A model generated the notes under the pieces. It worked only from the letters and a program-made list of their open reading frames with translations, was not told where the DNA came from and searched no databases. A stretch of DNA of 64,000 nucleotides from the NCBI RefSeq assembly GCF_014645375.1, contig NZ_BMLT01000003.1, positions 62,001-126,000 on the forward strand, given 5' to 3'. How positions within the stretch are numbered: the stretch's first letter is position 1; each line of letters begins with the position of its first letter. Positions 27,062 through 35,610 of the stretch are shown here, piece by piece. The translations under genes and the position numbers were made by a program. This DNA comes from Marinobacterium nitratireducens (GTDB taxonomy: Bacteria; Pseudomonadota; Gammaproteobacteria; Pseudomonadales; Balneatricaceae).

Positions 27062-27976
27062 TCAGTCCTTTACCAGCGAAAGCACAACCTCCCGCAGCCA
27101 GCCATGGGCCTTGTCCTGGTCGGCGCTGCGATGCCAGTAGAGATGCCATTCGACCGGTTCAACGGCAAAGGGCAGTTCCAGGACTTTGAGGTTTCGGTTC
27201 GTTGCCAGCGACAGGGGCACCGTCAAGGCGAGATCGGTTTCTTCGATCAGTTTCGGTGCAACCAGGTGATGCCTGTTGCGCATCTGGATATTGCGCTGAA
27301 AGCCAAGACGGCTCAGCGCCAGGTCGACATGCCCCATTCCCTCCCGACGGTTCGAGATATGAAGATGCGAAAGCGCCAGGTACTGTTCCATAGACAGACT
27401 GTCGCCAACCGCCGGGTGATCCCGCCTGACGACACAGACATAGGGAATCGAGATGAGCGGACAGTGGCGCAGATCGGAATGGTTGAGCGTCGGCACATCG
27501 ATCGCCAGATCCAGCTGCCCGGAGGCCAGTTCCTTGGCCAGGTCCTGTCGTCCGACCGGAAAGCTGGAAAGAGATATGCCCGGCGCTTCCTTTTGCAGCA
27601 AGGCGAGTAACCGGGGCAGCAGTACCAGCTCGTTCACATCATGCATGCTCAGCTTGAAGCTGCGCTGCGCCACTCCGGGCTCGAAACGGTCACCGAGCTG
27701 AACGCTGGTATCCAGCAGGTGCAGCGCCTCGCGCACGTATCCGATCATGGACTCTGCCACAGGCGTTGGCACCATCGCCCTGGGCGTGCGCACGAACAGC
27801 GGGTCATCGAGGCTGTCTCGCAGGCGGCCAAGCGCATTGCTGACGGCCGGCTGACTCAGACAAAGTCGTTCGGCAGCGCGCGTCAGGTTCCGTTCGGCAT
27901 AGATGGCCTCGAACACCGGGAAAAGGTTGAGATCGACTTTCTGCAGGCGCATTTGGCCGCCACCGTCATTTGCCAT
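27062..27976 (-). CDS. LysR family transcriptional regulator (NodD/LeuO-like group)
   Basis: A 304-residue protein with an N-terminal LysR helix-turn-helix (VDLNLFPVFEAIYAERNLTRAAERLCLSQPAVSNAL...) and a C-terminal PBP2-type effector domain (about 100-300). The VDLNLF opening is typical of the NodD/LeuO/SyrM group. Start ATG 27976 gives the usual length. It is divergent from the histidine phosphatase/ACAD/kinase/SDR operon across about 190 bp and is the natural candidate regulator of that operon. Confidence 0.9.
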   Translation of the reverse strand: MANDGGGQMRLQKVDLNLFPVFEAIYAERNLTRAAERLCLSQPAVSNALGRLRDSLDDPLFVRTPRAMVPTPVAESMIGYVREALHLLDTSVQLGDRFEPGVAQRSFKLSMHDVNELVLLPRLLALLQKEAPGISLSSFPVGRQDLAKELASGQLDLAIDVPTLNHSDLRHCPLISIPYVCVVRRDHPAVGDSLSMEQYLALSHLHISNRREGMGHVDLALSRLGFQRNIQMRNRHHLVAPKLIEETDLALTVPLSLATNRNLKVLELPFAVEPVEWHLYWHRSADQDKAHGWLREVVLSLVKD

Positions 27977-28165
27977 ATGAATAACGAGGCATAATAACAA
28001 TCAATTTCAGAAATGATCAACAGCCGCTTAACCTTGTTCTGATGCAGCGCGGAATCCGAAAGCGGCCTGCAGCGACCCGGCAGCCAACGGCTGCGGACAG
28101 CTTTTCGCCACCCGTTCAGGATGCCGTGTAACGACTTTCTATGAAATCGACAGACCAACACCATC

Positions 28166-28840
28166 ATGGCTGAGCTTTATCTGACCCGACACGGACAGGC
28201 CTCGTTCGACGGCGACAACTATGACCAGCTCTCCCCGCTGGGCAGACAGCAGTGTCTCTGGCTCGGCGAGTACTTTCGCAGTCGCGGGATCCGGTTCGAG
28301 CGCATCATCTGCGGCGAGATGGCGCGCCACCGGCAATCGGCCGACGCCATCTGCGAGGGCCTCGGTACGGCGTTGCCGTATGAAATACACGCAGGATTCA
28401 ACGAATTCGACTTCGAAAAACTGCTGAACGGCTTCGGCAATGCCCATCCGGCCGAGGCGATACGTGACCGGCGCGACCGCAAGCAGGTGTATCGCTGCCT
28501 GCGTCGGGCGATGCAGGCCTGGTCGCAGGGGCAGCTGGACGACAGCGCGGTACCCGAAACCTGGGAAGCCTTCGAACAGCGGGTGGCGCTGGCGCTGGAC
28601 TTCGCCTTCAGCGCGACAACGGGCAACACCCTGGTGTGCAGCTCCGGCGGTCCGATCAGCATGGCGCTTAGCCGGCTGATGGGGTTCGGCGCCGAAACGC
28701 TGATCAACACCAACCTGCAGATGCGCAATTCCTCGATAACCCACTGCCTGTATACGCCCGGGCGAGCCTGTATCACGGGCTTCAACCACGTGCCCCATCT
28801 CGATATACCGGTACGCCGGTCATCGATCAGTTACAGCTAA
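28166..28840 (+). CDS. Histidine phosphatase superfamily protein
   Basis: A 224-residue branch-1 histidine phosphatase. The catalytic motif TRHGQAS (His about 9) is at the N-terminus, a second Arg is in [14 protein letters not shown], and the distal His may be ITH (about 193). The family removes phosphate from small molecules or proteins. It begins the operon with an acyl-CoA dehydrogenase 11 bp downstream and a phosphotransferase behind that, so it may act on a phosphorylated intermediate of the same pathway. That role is inference. Confidence 0.85.
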   Translation: MAELYLTRHGQASFDGDNYDQLSPLGRQQCLWLGEYFRSRGIRFERIICGEMARHRQSADAICEGLGTALPYEIHAGFNEFDFEKLLNGFGNAHPAEAIRDRRDRKQVYRCLRRAMQAWSQGQLDDSAVPETWEAFEQRVALALDFAFSATTGNTLVCSSGGPISMALSRLMGFGAETLINTNLQMRNSSITHCLYTPGRACITGFNHVPHLDIPVRRSSISYS

Positions 28841-28851
28841 GGAGCTCTCCC

Positions 28852-30075
28852 ATGGATTTCGAATGCACCCCGAGGATGCGGGAACTGCGCGACAGCCTGC
28901 TGGCGTTCATGGATGAACATATCTATCCGAACGAAGCGCTGTGGGAACAACAGGTTAGCGAGGGTGAGCGCTGGGAACCGCCGGCGATCCTGTCCGAGCT
29001 CAAGGAGAAGGCCCGCGCCCGAGGGCTCTGGAACCTGTTTCTGCCGCGCGGCTACGGCGAGTTCAGCCCGGGACTCAGCAACCTGGAGTACGCTCCGCTG
29101 GCGGAGATCATGGGCCGGGTCTACTGGGCCCCGGAAGTGTTCAACTGCAACGCACCGGACACCGGCAACATGGAGGTACTGGCCAGGTACGGCAGCCCGG
29201 CACAGCAGCAGCGCTGGCTCGGGCCCCTGATGAACGGCGAGATCCGCTCGGCCTTCGCCATGACCGAGCCGGAGCTGGCCTCGTCCGACGCCACCAACGT
29301 GGCGACCTCGATCGTGCGGGACGGCGACGATTACCTGATCAACGGCCGCAAGTGGTACATCTCCGGTGCGTGCAACAACCACACCGGCGTCTACATCGTC
29401 ATGGGCAAGACGGATCCCGACAACAGCAACAAGTACCTGCAGCAGTCGATGATTCTGGTGCCGGCCGGCACTGCGGGGGTCAGGGTCGTGCGTCCGATGC
29501 AGGTCTTCGGCTACGACGACGCCCCCGAAGGCCACGCCGAACTGGTGTTCGACAACGTCCGCGTACCGGCCGGCAACCTGCTGCTCGGCGAGGGCCGGGG
29601 CTTCGAGATCGCCCAGGGGCGGCTGGGCCCCGGCCGTATCCACCACTGCATGCGGAGCATCGGACTCGCCCAGCGCGCGCTCGAGCAGATGTGCGTTCGC
29701 GCCGAAACCCGGGTCGCCTTCGGCCAGCCGCTGAGCAAGCAGCAATCGGTGCGCGAGGCGATCGCCCTCTCCGCCTGCGAAGTCGAGCAGGCCCGCCTGC
29801 TGACGCTCAAGGCCGCGGCGAAAATGGATCAGGGCGGCAACAAGGCCGCCAAGGACCTGATCGCGATGATCAAGATCGTCGCCCCGAACATGGCCTGCAC
29901 GGTGATCGACCGGGCGATCCAGATTCACGGCGCCGCCGGCGTCAGCCAGGACAGCTTCCTGGCCCGCGCCTACGCAATCGCCCGCGCCATCCGGCTCGCC
30001 GATGGTCCCGATCAGGTCCATATGATGCAACTGGGACGCAACCTGTCCCGCGAGCTCCACGAACGCGCCCAGTAA
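28852..30075 (+). CDS. Acyl-CoA dehydrogenase of the ACAD10/11 (LvaC-like) group
   Basis: A 407-residue ACAD with the N-terminal helical domain, the FAD motif [29 protein letters not shown], and a C-terminal domain containing [17 protein letters not shown]. Near the C-terminus the position of the YEGT base motif of MCAD-type enzymes reads [15 protein letters not shown], as in ACAD10/11 relatives. In characterised relatives this enzyme acts with an APH-type kinase on 4-hydroxyacyl-CoA, the kinase forming a 4-phosphoacyl-CoA that the dehydrogenase eliminates. The kinase gene follows 11 bp downstream, so that chemistry is a strong inference here. Confidence 0.9.
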   Translation: MDFECTPRMRELRDSLLAFMDEHIYPNEALWEQQVSEGERWEPPAILSELKEKARARGLWNLFLPRGYGEFSPGLSNLEYAPLAEIMGRVYWAPEVFNCNAPDTGNMEVLARYGSPAQQQRWLGPLMNGEIRSAFAMTEPELASSDATNVATSIVRDGDDYLINGRKWYISGACNNHTGVYIVMGKTDPDNSNKYLQQSMILVPAGTAGVRVVRPMQVFGYDDAPEGHAELVFDNVRVPAGNLLLGEGRGFEIAQGRLGPGRIHHCMRSIGLAQRALEQMCVRAETRVAFGQPLSKQQSVREAIALSACEVEQARLLTLKAAAKMDQGGNKAAKDLIAMIKIVAPNMACTVIDRAIQIHGAAGVSQDSFLARAYAIARAIRLADGPDQVHMMQLGRNLSRELHERAQ

Positions 30076-30086
30076 GGAGAACAAGC

Positions 30087-31118
30087 ATGACCCGCGCCGT
30101 CGAAAGCCTCGATCTGACCACGCTTCAGCCTTATCTGGAAGCCCATGTAGAGGGCTTTCAGGGACCGATGCAGGTCGAAAAGTTCTCCGGTGGGCAGTCC
30201 AACCCGACCTTCAGGATCGGCGCCCGGTCCGGCACCTATGTGCTGCGCCGCCAGCCCCCGGGAAAACTGCTGAAATCGGCCCACGCCGTGGACCGCGAGT
30301 ACCGGGTACTGAAAGCGCTCGCCGGCACCGACGTGCCGGTGCCCCGCGTGTACCATCTGTGCGAAGACCCCGCCGTGATCGGATCGATGTTCTACCTCAT
30401 GGAGTTTGTCGAGGGGCGAATATTCTGGGATGCGGCGCTACCGGAGGTCGGCAGGCAGGACCGTGCCGCGATCTACGACGAGATAAACCGGGTGCTGGCG
30501 GCGCTGCACTCGGTGGATATCGACGCCCTGGGGCTCGCCGATTACGGCAGGCCCGGCAACTACTTCCAACGCCAGTTCGATCGCTGGAGCGGCCAGTACC
30601 GTGCCTCCGAACTCGAGCGCATCGAGCCGATGGAGCAGCTCATGGCCTGGCTCGAGCGCAACATACCCGAAGACGATGGCCGGGTATCGCTGGTGCACGG
30701 CGACTATCGTCTCGACAATCTGATGCTGCACCCGACCGATCCCCGGGCCGTCGCCCTGCTGGACTGGGAGCTTTCCACCCTCGGTCATCCTTTCGCCGAC
30801 CTCGGCTACCTGTGCATGCTGATGCGCATGCCTGTCATCGGCACCGTCGCCGGACTGCGCGGCAGGGACATAGATGCGCTGGGGATTCCATCCGAACGGG
30901 AATACGTCGCAACCTACTGCGCGCGAATGGGCATCGACGGCATCGACAACTTCGGCTTCTACGTCGCCTTCAGCTTCTTCCGCCTCGCCGCCATCATCCA
31001 GGGCGTTGCGAAACGTGCTATCGACGGCAATGCCTCCAGCCGAAAAGCCGCCGGGATGGGACAGCACGTCGGCCCCCTGGCCGAGCTCGCTCTGGAAGCG
31101 ATCGCCGGGCAGCCATGA
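30087..31118 (+). CDS. APH-family phosphotransferase (ACAD10/11 kinase-domain or LvaA-like)
   Basis: A 343-residue kinase-fold protein with an N-lobe FSGGQSNPTFRIG / TYVLRRQPPG, the catalytic loop LVHGDYRLDNLML (HGDxxxxN) and the metal motif LLDWELSTLGHPFADLGY. It is closest to the acyl-CoA 4-hydroxy kinase group rather than antibiotic kinases, judging by VLRRQPPGKLL, FYLMEFVEGR and the ACAD neighbour. It would phosphorylate the 4-hydroxyl of a 4-hydroxyacyl-CoA using ATP. The spacing to both neighbours indicates one operon. Confidence 0.88.
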   Translation: MTRAVESLDLTTLQPYLEAHVEGFQGPMQVEKFSGGQSNPTFRIGARSGTYVLRRQPPGKLLKSAHAVDREYRVLKALAGTDVPVPRVYHLCEDPAVIGSMFYLMEFVEGRIFWDAALPEVGRQDRAAIYDEINRVLAALHSVDIDALGLADYGRPGNYFQRQFDRWSGQYRASELERIEPMEQLMAWLERNIPEDDGRVSLVHGDYRLDNLMLHPTDPRAVALLDWELSTLGHPFADLGYLCMLMRMPVIGTVAGLRGRDIDALGIPSEREYVATYCARMGIDGIDNFGFYVAFSFFRLAAIIQGVAKRAIDGNASSRKAAGMGQHVGPLAELALEAIAGQP

Positions 31119-31175
31119 GCATCAACGCCCTCGCCGTCGCTCCCTAAATCACAGACGTCTTACAGGAGAAGATCC

Positions 31176-31940
31176 ATGAGCACGAACCTTTTCGACCTGA
31201 ACGGCAAAATCGCGCTGGTCACCGGCGCCAGCCGCGGTATCGGCGAAGCCATCGCCCGCCTGCTGGCAAAGCAAGGCGCCCACGTGATTATTTCGAGCCG
31301 CCGGCTCGAGGACTGCCAACAGGTCGCACAGAGTATCCTGGCCGACGGCGACAGCGCCGAAGCACTGGCCTGCCACGTCGGCAGCATGGAGGCGATCGAA
31401 ACCTGCTTCCGGCAGATCCGCGAGACCCACGGCCGACTCGATATCCTGGTCAACAACGCCGCCACCAATCCCTATTACGGCCACGTGCTGGACACCGACC
31501 TCGCCGCCTATCAAAAGACGGTGGACGTGAATCTGCGCGGCTACTTCTTCATGTCCGTCGAGGCCGGCAAAATGATGAAAGCCCAGGGCGGCGGCGCCAT
31601 CGTCAATGTCGCCTCGGTCAACGCCCTGCAACCCGCCGAGTACCAGGGCATCTACTCCATCACCAAGGCGGCGGTGGTCAACATGACCAAAACCTTCGCC
31701 AAGGAGTGCGGCCGCTTCGGCATTCGCGTCAACGCGCTGCTACCGGGCCTGACCCGGACCCGATTCGCCGCCGCCCTGTTCCAGCAGCCGGACCTCTACG
31801 AGCAGTGCGTGAGCAACATCCCGCTGCACCGCCACGCGGAACCCGACGAGATGGCCGGCACGGTGCTGTACCTGGTATCCAATGCCGCCAGCTACACCAA
31901 CGGCGAATGCATCGTCGTCGACGGCGGCCTTACGTTATAG
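31176..31940 (+). CDS. SDR family oxidoreductase, last intact gene of the ACAD/kinase operon
   Basis: A 254-residue classical short-chain dehydrogenase with the TGASRGIGEAIA cofactor motif, NNAATN, the serine in NVASVNAL, the YSITKAA catalytic YxxxK, and GGLTL at the C-terminus. In Lva-type pathways an SDR interconverts 4-oxo- and 4-hydroxyacyl-CoA, and this gene may do the same for the kinase/ACAD pair 57 bp upstream. That role is inferred from context only. A remnant of another SDR C-terminus follows immediately. Confidence 0.88.
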   Translation: MSTNLFDLNGKIALVTGASRGIGEAIARLLAKQGAHVIISSRRLEDCQQVAQSILADGDSAEALACHVGSMEAIETCFRQIRETHGRLDILVNNAATNPYYGHVLDTDLAAYQKTVDVNLRGYFFMSVEAGKMMKAQGGGAIVNVASVNALQPAEYQGIYSITKAAVVNMTKTFAKECGRFGIRVNALLPGLTRTRFAAALFQQPDLYEQCVSNIPLHRHAEPDEMAGTVLYLVSNAASYTNGECIVVDGGLTL

Positions 31941-31974
31941 GAATATCTCACAAAAGCGGACCAGGAGATGCGCC

Positions 31975-32055
31975 ATGCTCGCGATCTGCGCGCCCGACAA
32001 CAGCTACATGACCGGACAGGCGATCGCCCTGGACGGAGGCGTCTCCGCCTACTGA
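31975..32055 (+). pseudogene. Remnant: C-terminus of a second SDR
   Basis: Twenty-six codons read APDNSYMTGQAIALDGGVSAY plus a stop. This is the canonical end of an SDR (SYMTGQ...DGG) and is different from the C-terminus of the intact SDR 35 bp upstream. No other part of this gene remains. It looks like the leftover of a deletion or of a tandem SDR pair. Confidence 0.7.
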
Positions 32056-32084
32056 CAGTGGAGCCGCGCCTCGCGACGTAGTCA

Positions 32085-32124
32085 CAAAAAAAACCGGCGG
32101 ACCCGAAGGTACGCCGGCGTTTTG
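32085..32124. terminator. Bidirectional terminator between convergent operons
   Basis: A run of eight A residues, the stem CCGGCG/CGCCGG with a 12-base loop, then GCGTTTTG. A-tract and T-tract flank the stem, as expected for a terminator serving the plus-strand SDR operon and the minus-strand unit ending at 32208. Confidence 0.6.
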
Positions 32125-32200
32125 TAGGATGGGTGGAGTGCAACGCAACCCATCAATCATCTGTTGGGTAACGGCCCTGCGGGCCTTCACCCAACCTACA
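32124..32200. repeat. Dispersed palindromic repeat, copy 2
   Basis: It starts GTAGGATGGGT and ends with CACCCAACCTACA, with GTTGGGTAACGGCCCTGCGGGCC inside. It is the same family as copies 1, 3 and 4, and it lies just after the terminator and before the 3' end of the MBL-fold gene. Confidence 0.7.
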
Positions 32201-32207
32201 GGTATCG

Positions 32208-33170
32208 TTAGTCCTGCAGCTGGTCCCAGACTTCCTGGTCGCGCTCGGCGGTCCAGATGCGCGGCCAGTCGATACCTTCGTACTCGTCCCACAGACGCTG
32301 CACGTCGAACGGCAGGCAGTGTTCGAAAATCGGCCACTGGCCGAACTTCGGCGCCAGGTGGTCGCGGGTCGCCTCAAAGGCTTCCTTCAGGGTGCCGCCA
32401 CGCTTGTGGACTTCACCGACCTTTTCCTTCATGCCGTTGAGGAAGCCGCGGGTCTGCTCGATCGCGGCATCGACCGCTTCGCGACCACGGGCCACGGCGC
32501 CACGACCGCCGACCAGTACCTCGGCTTCGAAAGCCTTGACCTGATCCAGCGTCTGGGTGGACCAGTCGAAGTGGAAGGCGTCGCCGGTGTAGAGCGCAGC
32601 TTCGGCTTCGACCAGGTCGCCGGCGAACAGGACCTTCTGCTTCGGCAGCCAGGCGACGATATCGCCGGCGGTATGACCGCGACCGCAGTACTGCAGCACC
32701 AGGTTGCCGCGATCGCCGCCCAGCGGGATTTCCAGACGGTCGTTGAAAACGATGTCCGGATGGGTCAGACCCGGGATGCCTTCCGGTTCGCGGAACAGGC
32801 GCGGCATGCGGCCGTATTCGCTGTCCCAGTCCTGCTTGCCGCGTTCCTCGATCAGGAACCTGGTCTTCTCGTGGGCGATGATGCTCTCGGCCTTGAAGGC
32901 GGAGGCGCCCAGCACACGCACGGCGTGATAGTGCGACAGCACCAGATACTTCACCGGCTTGTCGGTGTGCTTGCGCAGCATTTCCAGCCAGTCGTTGGCC
33001 GCTTTCGGCGTGGCACGGGCCTCGAACGCGATGATGAAGTCTTCCGCCTCGATGGCGCCGACGTTGGGGTCGCCTTCGGCGGTCAGGGCGTAAACGCCGT
33101 CGGCCAGGATTTCGAGGGTTTCGGTCTTGTCACCAAGGTCCGCAGAGGACGCAAAGGGTTTCTTAGCCAT
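32208..33170 (-). CDS. Metallo-beta-lactamase-fold hydrolase with an incomplete metal motif
   Basis: A 320-residue MBL-fold protein. The first signature reads LSHYHAVRVLGA where HxHxDH is usual: both His of the Zn1 site remain, but the Asp and His of the Zn2 site are Val and Arg. Further ligands are present in GRGHTAGDI and FAGDLVE. A single-metal site or a changed activity is likely. It sits downstream of a DUF2783 gene and a flavin aromatic hydroxylase on the same strand. The grouping suggests an aromatic-degradation role such as hydrolysis of a lactone or ring-fission product. The start could also be 33194. Confidence 0.85.
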   Translation of the reverse strand: MAKKPFASSADLGDKTETLEILADGVYALTAEGDPNVGAIEAEDFIIAFEARATPKAANDWLEMLRKHTDKPVKYLVLSHYHAVRVLGASAFKAESIIAHEKTRFLIEERGKQDWDSEYGRMPRLFREPEGIPGLTHPDIVFNDRLEIPLGGDRGNLVLQYCGRGHTAGDIVAWLPKQKVLFAGDLVEAEAALYTGDAFHFDWSTQTLDQVKAFEAEVLVGGRGAVARGREAVDAAIEQTRGFLNGMKEKVGEVHKRGGTLKEAFEATRDHLAPKFGQWPIFEHCLPFDVQRLWDEYEGIDWPRIWTAERDQEVWDQLQD

Positions 33171-33370
33171 GTGATTCAGTACCTTTTTCAGCATAGGTCG
33201 CGGGGCTCCGCGATCCTGTTTTGTTTGCCACCGGGCGCGTCGGGCGCCCGAATGTCACCCTGCAATCGGACTGACAAATTACCAGCATACGTTCTTATTT
33301 GTAACCAACCCATCGAAATGATTGCGATAAGATGGGTCGAAAATCCGGTAATTTGTCCATTTATCCGACA

Positions 33371-33396
33371 GAAACACGAAACAAGAGCCGTGTTTC
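33371..33396. terminator. Stem-loop between the DUF2783 and MBL genes
   Basis: GAAACACG and CGTGTTTC pair over 8 bp with a 10-base loop, just after the DUF2783 stop on the minus strand. The T-tract lies on the plus side (CGTCTTTTCT), so it may be an operator or attenuator rather than a simple terminator. Confidence 0.4.
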
Positions 33397-33413
33397 CGTC
33401 TTTTCTAAAACCA

Positions 33414-33638
33414 TCAGATCTCGCGTTTCAGCTCCGGCGCCGGCGGCAGATGCTCGCGGGCAATGCGCGTCGCCTCTGCCACCACTTCGCTGTCGCCGAT
33501 ATGGTTGGCCAGCAGCAGAATCAGACGGGCATTGACGTCCGCGCTCTGTTCCGGCTCGAGACCACGGTGCAGTTCGGTCAACAGCTCGTAGACGTCATCC
33601 GGAGCCGCCATGTTGTTATCGAGAATCAGTTTCGCCAT
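33414..33638 (-). CDS. DUF2783 domain protein
   Basis: A 74-residue acidic helical protein (LDNNMAAPDDVYELLTELHRGL, RLILLLANHIGD) of the DUF2783 type, found beside flavin aromatic hydroxylases in proteobacteria. Its start lies 11 bp from the hydroxylase stop, so it is cotranscribed. It may be a small partner of the hydroxylase; the function is not established. Confidence 0.8.
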   Translation of the reverse strand: MAKLILDNNMAAPDDVYELLTELHRGLEPEQSADVNARLILLLANHIGDSEVVAEATRIAREHLPPAPELKREI

Positions 33639-33649
33639 TTTCGCTCTCC

Positions 33650-35326
33650 TCAGTGTCCGATTGCCTTGCGCTGAATCGCGATAACGCGGTCAGCATCGAA
33701 GCGACGCATACGACCGCAGACATGCTGGTCCGGACGCATCAGGTAACAGGTGCCCGGCTGCCCGTCGAAGCGCTCGGCCACCACGCCCAGGCTATCGACC
33801 AGCAGCTCGACGCCCTGCGGCAGAGCGATATCCAGCGGCTGCGGCGAGACCAGATAGCTGTAGACGGGCAGCTCGGCCTGCGCCAGCGCCTGCAGCTGCG
33901 CCAGATCGGCGTCCGTCGGCAGGTTCTGCGGATCGACGAACAGCAGGGTGCGGAATTCGTTGCCCAGGCTGCTCAGCAGGTAGTCTTCCTGGCCGTTGCG
34001 CAGCACCGGGCCATCGGTACTCGGCGCGCCCGGCATCATGCGCCCGGCAAATGCCTCGGTATCCGGCGTATTGAGGCTGGAATCGACGTAGGTCGAGGGC
34101 ACCGACAGACGACCGGAATTGACCAGACTGCGGGCGAAACCATAGTTGCGCGACAGATTCAGCACCGCGTCGCGGAACTGGTGGCTGGCCTCGTTCTTGG
34201 GCGTGATGAAGTCGGTCGAGCGGGTCGAGTTCTTGATGTTTTCATCCGCCGCGTACAGGCGCTCTTCGGTATAGCTGTCCAGCAGCGAAACCGGAGCCTT
34301 GCCATCCAGCACCAGCGCCAGTTTCCAGGCCAGGTTGTCGGTGTCCTGGACGCCGGAGTTGGCACCGCGGGCGCCGAAGGGCGACACCTGATGCGCCGAG
34401 TCGCCGGCGAACAGCACGCGGCCCTGACGGAAATCGTCCATGCGGCGGCAGCAGAAGGTGTAGACGCTGGCCCACTCCAGCTCGAACTCGACGTCCTCGC
34501 CGAGAAAGGCCTTGACGCGCGGAATGATGTTTTCCGGCTTCTTCTCTTCCTCCGGGTCCGCGTCCCAGCCGAGGTCGAAGTCGATGCGCCAGACGTTGTC
34601 GGGCTGGCGGTGCAGCAGCGTGGACTGGCCGTCGTGGAACGGCGGATTGAACCAGAACCAGCGCTCCGGCGGGAAGCATTTCGGGTCCATGATGACGTCA
34701 GCGATCAGGAAGCGATCCTGGAAAACCTGGCCGCTGGACGTCAGGCCGCACATCGCGCGGATATCGGAGTTGGCGCCGTCGCAGGCGACCAGGTACTCGG
34801 CCTCGAGCTCGTACGGGCCGTCCGGCGTCTCGACGGTGAGACGCACGCAATCCTCGGCCTGAGAGAGCGCGGTGATCTTGTTCTTCCAGCGCAGGTCCAC
34901 TTCGTCCAGCGTCTGGATGCGATCGACCAGGTACTGCTCGATATAGTACTGCTGCAGGTTAATGAAACCCGGGCGACGGTGGTGCTCTTCCGGCAGCATA
35001 TTGAAGCTGTAGACTTCGCTTTCCTCGAAGAACACCTTGCCGACGTTCCAGGTCACGCCTTTTTGCATCATGCGCTCGCCGACGCCGAGACGATCCATGA
35101 TCTCGATCAGGCGCTTGGCGTAGCAGACCGCACGGGAGCCAAAGCTGACGGTGTTGTTGTCGTCCAGCACCACAACAGGAACCTTGTGCAGCGCCAGGTC
35201 GATGGCCATCGCCATGCCGATAGGGCCGGCACCACCGATTACGACGGGGCGACGCACAGCGGTACCGGCATCCTGATCGGCGCTGCGGATGTAAGGATAT
35301 TCGGGAAACTCGTAGGTCTTTATCAT
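33650..35326 (-). CDS. FAD-dependent aromatic hydroxylase (MhpA/PheA-type)
   Basis: A 558-residue group A flavoprotein monooxygenase with the dinucleotide motif VVIGGAGPIGMAMA (about 27-40), the DG motif LVACDGANSDIR and the GD motif VLFAGDSAHQVSPFGARGAN with NSGVQD after it. A thioredoxin-like C-terminal domain follows. It would use NAD(P)H and O2 to hydroxylate a phenolic acid. It heads the minus-strand unit hydroxylase-DUF2783-MBL. A related but distinct enzyme begins at 62930. The exact substrate (for example 3-hydroxyphenylpropionate, 3-hydroxybenzoate or another phenol) cannot be read. Confidence 0.88.
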   Translation of the reverse strand: MIKTYEFPEYPYIRSADQDAGTAVRRPVVIGGAGPIGMAMAIDLALHKVPVVVLDDNNTVSFGSRAVCYAKRLIEIMDRLGVGERMMQKGVTWNVGKVFFEESEVYSFNMLPEEHHRRPGFINLQQYYIEQYLVDRIQTLDEVDLRWKNKITALSQAEDCVRLTVETPDGPYELEAEYLVACDGANSDIRAMCGLTSSGQVFQDRFLIADVIMDPKCFPPERWFWFNPPFHDGQSTLLHRQPDNVWRIDFDLGWDADPEEEKKPENIIPRVKAFLGEDVEFELEWASVYTFCCRRMDDFRQGRVLFAGDSAHQVSPFGARGANSGVQDTDNLAWKLALVLDGKAPVSLLDSYTEERLYAADENIKNSTRSTDFITPKNEASHQFRDAVLNLSRNYGFARSLVNSGRLSVPSTYVDSSLNTPDTEAFAGRMMPGAPSTDGPVLRNGQEDYLLSSLGNEFRTLLFVDPQNLPTDADLAQLQALAQAELPVYSYLVSPQPLDIALPQGVELLVDSLGVVAERFDGQPGTCYLMRPDQHVCGRMRRFDADRVIAIQRKAIGH

Positions 35327-35610
35327 CGTTCAGGCTCTTGTTCTTCTAAGCAGGTTGTTCCTCGGTATGAAGATTAGCTTACAGAAGAATAGTGGCGGGA
35401 TAATCGGCCGGTTGCGCACAAGATTATTTCCCCGAGAGAAAGAATACGAGGGAGCGCGAGGCGTTCGCTCGCGGAGCGAGCGCCTACCTGCATTTGTTCT
35501 CGAGCGTGCCGATTGAAGCCAGTCGATCCGTAAAATGATCGATATGACGGGTTACGCCGCCTCAATGCCGTGCCACACGGACAACCGTATCTCGCGCGAC
35601 TTCAGCCATC

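Noticed and set aside
26710-27189. A 159-codon plus-strand open frame
   Set aside because: Its composition is atypical, it contains a dispersed repeat and it overlaps the end of the LysR gene. There is no support for a real protein.
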